Shown here piece by piece: positions 1-5,883 of a stretch of 9,682 nt of DNA. The position numbers and the translations under genes were made by a program. Location: the NCBI GenBank assembly GCA_938014915.1, contig CALLQQ010000138.1:1-9682 (forward strand). Reading direction: 5' to 3'. Origin of the DNA: an uncultured Clostridia bacterium. Its GTDB lineage: Bacteria > Bacillota > Clostridia > Oscillospirales > Ruminococcaceae. The first letter of the stretch is position 1, and each line of letters opens with the position of its first letter. The notes below the pieces were generated by a model that saw nothing but the letters and a program-made list of their open reading frames with translations, searched no databases and had not been told where the DNA came from.

Positions 1-1431
1 TATAATCGCCTTGACTTTTCTTTTACTTGCAAGGATGCCCTCCATCTCGGCGATTTCTTTGACTAAATCGTCTATCTCGTTCGTGCGTTTTAAGATGTAT
101 TCACGGTTAAGATGCCGTAGGCGAATCTCAGCTACGAATTCCGCCTGAATCTCATCAATGCCGAATTCGATCATCAAATTCGGTACCACTTCTTTTTCCT
201 CTTTTGTTTCACGCACGACTTTAATTGCCTTATCAATATCAAGTAGGATTTTTTGCAATCCCCGCAGTAAGTGGAGCTTTTCACTCTTTTTATCTAAGTC
301 GAATTTCACCCTGCGTTCAACACATTCAATTCTGAAATTTGTCCACTGCTCTAGAATTTCGTATATTCCCATAACTCTAGGTGTGCCATCGATTAAGATA
401 TTGAAATTGCACGAATAATTATCTTGGAGTGGCGTTAAACGATATAGCTTTTGCATTAATTTATCGGGATTAACGCCACGTTTTAAATCAATGGTTAGTT
501 TAAGTCCGGACAGGTCAGTTTCATCACGCATATCGGATATTTCACGAATTCGCCCGCCCTTTATATGTTCAACAATTTTATCCATTATAGCCTCCACCGT
601 TGTTGTTGGTGGAATTTCAGTAATATCGATGCAATTCGCCGATTTATCATAAGTATAACGTCCACGAACTCGAACAGAACCCCTGCCCGTTTTATAAATT
701 TTCTTCAGTTCCGATTCGTCATAGAGGATATACCCACCACCGGGGAAATCCGGTGCCTTGAGCGTAGTAATAGCATCGTGGTCGGGATTCTTCATCAATG
801 CAATCGCTGTTTCGCATACTTCAGCTAAGTTGAACGGGCACACGGAACTTGCCATTGATACGGCAATTCCCACATTCGCATTAACTAGGATTGACGGGAA
901 TGTCGTCGGCAATAGGAGTGGCTCCGTCGTCGTATTATCGTAATTCGGTATGAAATCAACCGTATCTTTATCAATATCACGGAAAAGCTCACTGCAAATT
1001 GGGTCAAGCTTTGCCTCAGTATAACGGGACGCTGCATATGCCATATCCCTTGAATATGCCTTACCAAAGTTACCTTTTGAATCTACATACGGATGTAATA
1101 GCGACTCATTACCTCTTGCCAATCTCACCATTGTTTCATAAATTGCTGCATCTCCATGCGGATTGAGCCGCATTGTTTGCCCAACAATATTTGCCGATTT
1201 CGTTCTAGGTCCATTCAATAGGCCCATTTTATACATTGTATATAAAAGCTTACGGTGCGATGGTTTGAATCCATCTATCTCTGGCAATGCTCTCGATACA
1301 ATTACGCTCATTGCATAGGGCATATAATTCTTCTCTAATGTGAAAGTAATACTTTCCTCTGCTACAATGCCCGATCCCTCTATATACGCATCGAGGGGGG
1401 CATTCACTTTTTTCTTTGATTTTTTCGCCAT
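1..1431 (-). CDS. parC: DNA topoisomerase IV subunit A (partial, C-terminus off the left edge)
   Basis: This is the DNA-cleaving subunit of a type IIA topoisomerase, which with ParE unlinks daughter chromosomes. The frame opens with ATG at 1431 and runs 477 codons without a stop to base 1. The visible part covers the winged-helix breakage-reunion domain, the tower and the start of the C-gate coiled coil (about residues 423-477); the C-terminal beta-pinwheel lies outside the window. Landmarks are DGFKPSHRKLLY (about residues 53-64), NPHGDAAIYET (90-100) and SRYTE with the catalytic tyrosine at residue 137. The start has a strong ribosome binding site overlapping the parE stop. The sequence resembles, from memory, the ParC form common in Clostridia rather than GyrA. 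Residue 95 is Ala where E. coli GyrA has Ser83. A GyrA-like role cannot be fully excluded, but the neighbouring parE supports ParC. Confidence 0.93.
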   Translation of the reverse strand, partial: MAKKSKKKVNAPLDAYIEGSGIVAEESITFTLEKNYMPYAMSVIVSRALPEIDGFKPSHRKLLYTMYKMGLLNGPRTKSANIVGQTMRLNPHGDAAIYETMVRLARGNESLLHPYVDSKGNFGKAYSRDMAYAASRYTEAKLDPICSELFRDIDKDTVDFIPNYDNTTTEPLLLPTTFPSILVNANVGIAVSMASSVCPFNLAEVCETAIALMKNPDHDAITTLKAPDFPGGGYILYDESELKKIYKTGRGSVRVRGRYTYDKSANCIDITEIPPTTTVEAIMDKIVEHIKGGRIREISDMRDETDLSGLKLTIDLKRGVNPDKLMQKLYRLTPLQDNYSCNFNILIDGTPRVMGIYEILEQWTNFRIECVERRVKFDLDKKSEKLHLLRGLQKILLDIDKAIKVVRETKEEKEVVPNLMIEFGIDEIQAEFVAEIRLRHLNREYILKRTNEIDDLVKEIAEMEGILASKRKVKAII

Positions 1432-1441
1432 TTAGTCAATT

Positions 1442-1447
1442 CCTCCT
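1442..1447 (-). promoter_or_regulatory. Ribosome binding site of parC, overlapping the parE stop
   Basis: The minus strand reads AGGAGG here, ten bases before the parC ATG. It overlaps the TAG stop codon of parE (1446-1448), so translation of the two subunits is probably coupled. It fixes the parC start at 1431. Confidence 0.85.
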
Positions 1448-3443
1448 ACGATATATCGGCCGTATTTAGATATAGGTGACCGAACTCTGATATATAATCC
1501 TTGCGCCCTTGCAAATTATCGCCTAGTAACATATCGAATGTTTCGGCAGTCTTTTCAATATCGTCGGGTGTTACCTTTATTAGACGTCTTGTGTCGGGAT
1601 TCATCGTTGTTAGATTCATCATTTCTGGATCGTTCTCGCCCAGTCCCTTTGATCGTTGTATTGTGTATTTTTGCTCACCGATTTTGCTCAAAATAGTATT
1701 TCTTTCGCCCTCCGTATAGGCAAAATACACTCTATCCTTGGTATTAATTTCATAGAGAGGCGATTCTGCAATATATACATACCCCTGCTCAATCAAAGTT
1801 GGAGTCAGGCGATATAACATTGCTAATATAAGTGTTCGAATCTGGAATCCGTCGACGTCTGCGTCAGTACAAATAATGACTTTATTCCATCTTAGCCCGT
1901 CTAAATTGAAATTCGATAAATCCTTGTTCGACTTGGATTTAACCTCTACGCCGCATCCTAATACCTTGATTATATCGGTGATAATATCATTCTTGAAGAT
2001 TCTGTTGAAGTCCGCCTTTAAGCAATTTAGGATTTTACCACGCACGGGTATAATCGCTTGGAATTCAGCCTCTCTCGATAGTTTGCACGCTCCCAATGCG
2101 GAATCCCCCTCAACGATGAATAATTCCCGCTTGGATAGATCTTTTGAGCGGCAGTCAACGAATTTCTGCACACGGTTAGAAATATCTATCGTCCCTGCAA
2201 GCTTCTTTTTTATGTTAAGGCGAGTTTTCTCAGCATTTTCACGGCTGCGCTTATTTACAAGCACTAATTCGCAAATTTTCGTTGCTTCGTCAGGATTTTC
2301 AATGAAATAAATTTCGATTTGCTGCTTTAACCATGCAGTCATCGCATCGTAAATAAATTTATTGTTAATTGCTTTCTTCGTTTGGTTCTCATACGATGTT
2401 TGCGTTGAAAACGATGAAGAAATTAGCACTAGGCAGTCGTCAACATCGGCAAAAGTAATTTTACTTTCGCCCTTTAGATACTTATTCCCCTGCTTTAAAT
2501 AACTATCAATCTCGGATACGAATGCTTGTCTTACCGCCCTTTCTGGCGAACCTCCATATTCAAGATAGCTTGAATTATGGTAGAATTCTGTCCGTTCCAC
2601 CCTATTTGAAAAGCAGAATGCTACGGATAACTTTACCCGATATTCGGGCCTGTCCTTGCGGTCCCTACCGGTGCGCTGCGCTTGATAGAACTGCGGTGTC
2701 GTTAGTCCTTTATCACCGACAATCTCCATAAGATAGTCTTTGATCCCATCTTTATATAAGAATTCGCTCTCCTCGAACGAACCGTCATCATTCTGCCACC
2801 TAAAAATGAATAGCAATCCAGAATTGACAACAGCTTGTCTTTTTAGAGTTTCCTCAAAATATTCTTTCGATACTTCTATATCCGTAAATACATCTAAGTC
2901 AGGTTTCCACTTAATTCTAGTACCAGTTTTCTTACCTCTTATAGCCTTTTTCTCGAATCCTTTACCGTCCTTTTGAGCATTGAATCCTTTTTCGAAGCGG
3001 AGGTTGTACCGATGTCCGCCATTATGAATTTCTGCCTCCATATATTCGGACGCAAATTGCGTTGCACATAATCCCAGTCCATTAAGTCCTAGTGAATATT
3101 CATAATGACTGCCGTCATTGTTATTATATTTACCGCCAGCATAAAGCTTGCAGAATACAAGTTCCCAATTATATTTCTTTTCTCGATTATTATAATCAAC
3201 AGGAATTCCCCGACCGAAGTCCTCAATTTCAATGGACAAATCTTTATACCGTGTGACGATAATTTTATCGCCATGCCCCTCCCTCGCCTCATCAATTGAG
3301 TTGGAAAGAATCTCAAATATTGAATGCTGGCATCCTTCAATGCCATCTGAGCCAAAAATAACCGATGGGCGTTTTCTCACCTTATCGGGTCCTTTTAAAG
3401 AAACAATACTCTCATTTCCATAATTTGATTTTGCTTTTGTCAT
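1446..3443 (-). CDS. parE: DNA topoisomerase IV subunit B
   Basis: This is the ATPase subunit of topoisomerase IV, which drives strand passage by ATP-dependent dimerisation with ParC as partner. At 665 residues it has full family length. The GHKL ATPase domain shows catalytic Glu44 and Asn48 in FEILSNSIDEA, Asp75 in EDFGRGIPV, the ATP lid GLNGLG (119-124), and KTGT (172-175). The transducer lysine is in NQTKK (Lys356). The TOPRIM domain has EGDSA (445-449) and TDADVDG (526-532), and RSKGLGE (597-603) follows. The ATG at 3443 has a GAAAGG ribosome binding site about ten bases upstream and a sigma-A-type promoter at 3504-3532. parC follows 14 bases after the stop, so the two form an operon. Residue 141 is Asn where E. 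coli GyrB has Arg136. The sequence pattern is that of the clostridial ParE group. Confidence 0.95.
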   Translation of the reverse strand: MTKAKSNYGNESIVSLKGPDKVRKRPSVIFGSDGIEGCQHSIFEILSNSIDEAREGHGDKIIVTRYKDLSIEIEDFGRGIPVDYNNREKKYNWELVFCKLYAGGKYNNNDGSHYEYSLGLNGLGLCATQFASEYMEAEIHNGGHRYNLRFEKGFNAQKDGKGFEKKAIRGKKTGTRIKWKPDLDVFTDIEVSKEYFEETLKRQAVVNSGLLFIFRWQNDDGSFEESEFLYKDGIKDYLMEIVGDKGLTTPQFYQAQRTGRDRKDRPEYRVKLSVAFCFSNRVERTEFYHNSSYLEYGGSPERAVRQAFVSEIDSYLKQGNKYLKGESKITFADVDDCLVLISSSFSTQTSYENQTKKAINNKFIYDAMTAWLKQQIEIYFIENPDEATKICELVLVNKRSRENAEKTRLNIKKKLAGTIDISNRVQKFVDCRSKDLSKRELFIVEGDSALGACKLSREAEFQAIIPVRGKILNCLKADFNRIFKNDIITDIIKVLGCGVEVKSKSNKDLSNFNLDGLRWNKVIICTDADVDGFQIRTLILAMLYRLTPTLIEQGYVYIAESPLYEINTKDRVYFAYTEGERNTILSKIGEQKYTIQRSKGLGENDPEMMNLTTMNPDTRRLIKVTPDDIEKTAETFDMLLGDNLQGRKDYISEFGHLYLNTADIS

Positions 3444-3503
3444 GTACTATCAGCCTTTCAATACGCTACTACTAAGCGACTTGTGTCGATTTGCCTAGCT
3501 TAA

Positions 3504-3532
3504 ATTATATCATCATTATCGCCCAAATGCAA
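3504..3532 (-). promoter_or_regulatory. Sigma-A-type promoter of parE-parC
   Basis: On the minus strand a -35 TTGCAT (3532-3527) and a perfect -10 TATAAT (3509-3504) are separated by exactly 17 bases. Transcription would start near 3497, giving a leader of about 54 bases to the parE ATG. No terminator was seen between this promoter and the small gene upstream (stop at 3586), so read-through from that gene is also possible. Confidence 0.72.
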
Positions 3533-3585
3533 ACGCATATATATATTTAAACTGAATATACTAATATAATATGGTAAATTTTGTT

Positions 3586-3741
3586 CTATTGTTGGCCAAG
3601 AAATGTTTCGTTCTGACAGCCGCCCGATTCTTTTACACACTCATCTTGATGACAGCAAATGTTGTCGACAGTTTCCTCAACCATTACATTCTCCCCTATA
3701 TTTGGGCAATATCGTTCATAAACATATTTACATTGTTCCAT
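3586..3741 (-). CDS. Small cysteine-rich protein of unknown function (51 aa)
   Basis: This 51-codon frame starts at ATG 3741 and ends at TAG 3586. A perfect AGGAGG ribosome binding site (3753-3748) sits six bases upstream of the ATG. The protein begins MEQCKYVYERYCPN and contains six cysteines, at residues 4, 12, 29, 30, 35 and 42, arranged as C-x7-C-P, then CC-x4-C-x6-C. It is acidic, with no signal peptide or membrane segment, so it should be cytoplasmic. The spacing suggests a metal-binding (zinc-ribbon-like) or disulfide-bearing fold; this is inference. Similar short clostridial proteins with a CKY...YCP opening are known to me only as hypothetical proteins. It lies upstream of parE on the same strand, separated by 142 bases that hold the parE promoter. 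The overlapping plus-strand frame at 3571-3759 has no ribosome binding site and is taken as its shadow. Confidence 0.8.
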   Translation of the reverse strand: MEQCKYVYERYCPNIGENVMVEETVDNICCHQDECVKESGGCQNETFLGQQ

Positions 3742-3917
3742 CTTAGTCCTCCTGAATAAAACTTATATATCTTACAAATTATCACTATCATTAATTAGTA
3801 TAATCATAAACAACTGCATTTAATCTTGCATATAATGGATAAGATGTATAATAACATGAATAATTGACCATAATTACTACATAAAATATGGTAAGGTGTG
3901 CGAAGGAGGAAACTTCT
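3742..3917. promoter_or_regulatory. Very AT-rich divergent intergenic region between the Cys-rich gene and yaaL-bofA
   Basis: These 176 bases separate two divergent transcripts. On the plus strand TATAAT occurs at 3799-3804, 3831-3836 and 3847-3852. The last has TTGCAT at 3826-3831, but only 15 bases away, so it is a weak sigma-A candidate for yaaL-bofA. CATATAAT at 3829-3836 resembles a sigma-E -10 box, which would suit bofA, but no matching -35 was found. On the minus strand TATACT (3802-3797) is the best -10 for the small gene, again without a convincing -35. Promoters must lie here, but their exact positions are uncertain. Confidence 0.4.
3904..3909 (+). promoter_or_regulatory. Ribosome binding site that fixes the yaaL start
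   Basis: AGGAGG lies eight bases before the ATG at 3918. The in-frame ATG at 3888 has no ribosome binding site in front of it and would place this motif inside the gene, so 3918 is chosen as the start. Confidence 0.85.
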
Positions 3918-4193
3918 ATGGAAGGTATAGTAAAAAGTAAAGTTCGTGAATTTGCCACTGCGGTTAGGCATAAGGAATGTGATGCACGGGATGCCGAAAG
4001 TCAGGAAATAACCGATGCATTGCGTCTTATATCCGATAAAATCAAAAAGAATGAAGATAATTTTAATCTAATCAGTGATGCCGATTTAATTGAGGCAATT
4101 GTGTACGAGGGGATGGCACTCAAGGCAAGGTATAGATATCTTCTCCGACAAGCTAAATCAATTGGTATATGCCGTGAACCGTACAAAAATTAA
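3918..4193 (+). CDS. yaaL: YaaL family protein (DUF2508)
   Basis: This is a 91-residue, mostly helical, charged cytoplasmic protein. The C-terminal half, about residues 54-84, reads DADLIEAIVYEGMALKARY followed by RYLLRQAKSIGI. That matches the DUF2508/YaaL signature: an acidic 'D-x-LID-x-x-I-Y-E' helix followed by 'A-x-K-x-RY-x-YLL-x-x-AK'. YaaL has no established biochemical function. It is known mainly as the gene preceding bofA in Bacillus and Clostridia, usually downstream of recR. Here bofA follows after 14 bases, so the two are co-transcribed. The start at 3918 is chosen over the in-frame ATG at 3888 because of the AGGAGG at 3904. No recR, yaaK or dnaX is in the window; parE lies on the other side, divergently. 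Confidence 0.85.
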   Translation: MEGIVKSKVREFATAVRHKECDARDAESQEITDALRLISDKIKKNEDNFNLISDADLIEAIVYEGMALKARYRYLLRQAKSIGICREPYKN

Positions 4194-4207
4194 GGGTGTG
4201 ACATTTA

Positions 4208-4459
4208 ATGTGGGGCTATATTCTTATTGCAATCTGCGCTATCTCGGGTATTGTAATGCTGTTTCATTATGGGAGGAGTGAAAGGCCAATTCGGCGAGCT
4301 CTCACTGGTATGTTCAGTGGTGCAGCATCACTATTTGCAATTAGTTATGTTGGTGCGCTGCTTGGATTAACAATCCAGATTAATCTATTCACCGCAGTTG
4401 TAGCTCTTACTCTTGGTATTCCCGGCACAGTGCTGCTAATACTAAGCGCTATATTTTAG
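4208..4459 (+). CDS. bofA: Pro-sigma-K processing inhibitor BofA
   Basis: BofA is a small membrane protein of the outer forespore membrane. In B. subtilis it holds the SpoIVFB intramembrane metalloprotease inactive, which delays processing of pro-sigma-K. The product has 83 residues, close to the 87 of B. subtilis BofA. It shows hydrophobic segments at about residues 2-19 and 37-54 and a C-terminal segment with the family hallmark INLFT...LGIPG (residues 58-73). Asn59 and Thr62 align with B. subtilis Asn61 and Thr64, both implicated in inhibition; the position of Asn48 appears to be Ser46. A GGGTG-type ribosome binding site overlaps the yaaL stop region. The gene ends just before a strong terminator. 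Its presence implies a sporulating, or recently sporulating, organism. Confidence 0.88.
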   Translation: MWGYILIAICAISGIVMLFHYGRSERPIRRALTGMFSGAASLFAISYVGALLGLTIQINLFTAVVALTLGIPGTVLLILSAIF

Positions 4460-4479
4460 CGCAATGCTATATTTTAGCG
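4448..4479 (+). repeat. 14-base direct repeat spanning the bofA stop codon
   Basis: The 14-mer GCTATATTTTAGCG occurs at 4448-4461 and again at 4466-4479, an 18-base period. The first copy encodes the last BofA residues and the TAG stop. The first copy also sits in a 5-base stem, GCGCT (4446-4450) with AGCGC (4458-4462). It looks like a local duplication just after the gene end. Confidence 0.7.
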
Positions 4480-4483
4480 TCAT

Positions 4484-4519
4484 TCAACCTCCACCAATTC
4501 AGGTGGAGGTTGATTTTTT
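4484..4519 (+). terminator. Intrinsic terminator of yaaL-bofA
   Basis: A perfect 12-base-pair stem joins TCAACCTCCACC (4484-4495) to GGTGGAGGTTGA (4502-4513) across a six-base AATTCA loop, followed directly by six T (4514-4519). It lies 24 bases after the bofA stop. On the minus strand the stem is not followed by a T run, so it should act mainly on the plus-strand transcript, although it also lies just past the end of the convergent membrane-protein gene. Confidence 0.93.
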
Positions 4520-4521
4520 CG

Positions 4522-5883
4522 CTAAATTTTATTTTTGTACGCTAGGTGGAGGTATCTATCCAATTCTAAGATAACTTCATCTGTTGGGGGGATTCCTCCA
4601 TAATAAAGATAGCTATATCCATCGGTAATATTGGCGAATTCATCATATTTCGGCAATTCGCTCAACTTCGCTAGTCCCTCATACGGAGTATCGGAGGCTT
4701 TAATGCGGCGGGAATCGCTCCACGTTTTAGAGGTAATCAGATGATATTCACGCATAAGCCGATACCCGATAAGGAATTTCTCCCCGCTATCATCTTTCTT
4801 ATATTTGCGGTATTTCTTTCGCCAAATTTTCATCTCATTTTGCTGACGAATACCGCTCACTTCGCTCTTTCCTATCTTAATCGTTTCATCATAGTAATAT
4901 CTATCGGCAATGCTATTCTCAGTTTTTATTTGACGGTTTAGAATATCGCTTATATATGCAATTAACTTTTTTATTACCTCTAGAATCTTGCCGATAATTT
5001 GCTTTCTAAATCTTATTATAAGATACAAGATGCCGAAAACAGCCATCAATTCCAGCAGATAAATAATTGGATTCTGCCATATATCCTCATGACCCTGCCC
5101 CGGTGGCAATTGAATCCCCTGCCCGATTTCGCCGCTATTGCCCGTATCAATAAATAGTGAAAGCAATGAACGGATTCCTAGAATTCCTAAATTTATTATG
5201 CTCCGCATAGCATATACGATAATCGGCACTAGAACAATGCTGAAAATTGCAATTGCAATTACCGCAAAAACTAGAATTAAATTAAATTGCCGTATCCGTG
5301 GCGGTAGCTGTTCATTCGTATTATTTCTGCGGCTTAATTGAAAATCGATATTCTGCTGATTAGCTACTATCGCATATGCAAGTGCGACAATTGCAATCTC
5401 GGTTAGCATTACGATTATACCAGCCAAATTCAGGCTACTTCCACCGATTAATCTTGATATAATCAGTCCGAAAACATTGGTAATAAGGAATACAATGAGC
5501 ATCTTCTTCGATAGAATTTCACCATAATTTAGCCCGTAACTCCATGAAATTATGATAAAAGAATACATTGATGTTAGCGACATCGTAATAATAAATAATG
5601 CACCGAATTGCCTCAACGCAAATCCTAATACTAGCAAAAGTGCGAACATCACTGCTCCTAAAATAATCCTGCGTTTGGCGGTGGATATTCCATCAACTTT
5701 GGAAAGGGCTCTTTGCATTAACAGTCCTAAAAATGCTGAAATTAGGATCGCCAATATATATACTGAAAGGCGGATTAAATCCAGCCGTCCATATCTAATC
5801 GTTTCAAAAAAGACAATGAATGGTAGTCCAAGTGATAATAATGCAAGTATGGAAATCTGCTTTAAAATCCTAGCCAATATCAT
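4522..5883 (-). CDS. Polytopic membrane protein with DUF4129-like C-terminus, no transglutaminase core
   Basis: Third gene of the MoxR operon, 453 residues from the ATG at 5883. About eight membrane segments are visible, near residues 8-27, 36-57, 73-91, 94-113, 128-145, 152-174, 200-225 and 273-291, followed by a charged cytoplasmic tail. The tail (about 350-445) resembles DUF4129: DTPYEGLAKL, then DGYSYLYYGG, then an acidic final helix. In related operons (such as B. subtilis yebA) a transglutaminase-like domain precedes DUF4129. Here only a 47-residue loop (226-272) takes that place, and no cysteine occurs anywhere, so no Cys-His-Asp triad is possible. The start is uncertain: the frame is open to ATG 5958, but that would overlap the DUF58 gene by 89 bases. 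ATG 5883 overlaps it by 14, and TTG 5877 would be better spaced from GGGGTG. A cell-envelope role is inferred from context. Confidence 0.8.
   Translation of the reverse strand: MILARILKQISILALLSLGLPFIVFFETIRYGRLDLIRLSVYILAILISAFLGLLMQRALSKVDGISTAKRRIILGAVMFALLLVLGFALRQFGALFIITMSLTSMYSFIIISWSYGLNYGEILSKKMLIVFLITNVFGLIISRLIGGSSLNLAGIIVMLTEIAIVALAYAIVANQQNIDFQLSRRNNTNEQLPPRIRQFNLILVFAVIAIAIFSIVLVPIIVYAMRSIINLGILGIRSLLSLFIDTGNSGEIGQGIQLPPGQGHEDIWQNPIIYLLELMAVFGILYLIIRFRKQIIGKILEVIKKLIAYISDILNRQIKTENSIADRYYYDETIKIGKSEVSGIRQQNEMKIWRKKYRKYKKDDSGEKFLIGYRLMREYHLITSKTWSDSRRIKASDTPYEGLAKLSELPKYDEFANITDGYSYLYYGGIPPTDEVILELDRYLHLAYKNKI

Noticed and set aside
1876..2310. 144-codon plus-strand frame inside parE
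   Set aside because: It is antisense to the conserved TOPRIM and transducer part of parE and has no ribosome binding site, so it is a shadow frame.
3571..3759. 62-codon plus-strand frame across the Cys-rich gene
   Set aside because: It has no ribosome binding site and looks like a hydrophobic shadow; the minus-strand frame has a perfect AGGAGG and a patterned set of cysteines.
3864..3892. TTGACC with TATGGT 17 bases later as a promoter for yaaL
   Set aside because: The -10 is poor and lies so close to the ribosome binding site at 3904 that the leader would be almost absent.
3888..3917. Upstream ATG at 3888 as the start of yaaL
   Set aside because: No ribosome binding site precedes it, and it would place the AGGAGG at 3904 inside the gene; family similarity also does not need these ten residues.
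4484..4513. The 12-base-pair hairpin as a bidirectional terminator
   Set aside because: On the minus strand it is followed by ATGACGC rather than a T run, so only plus-strand termination is well supported.
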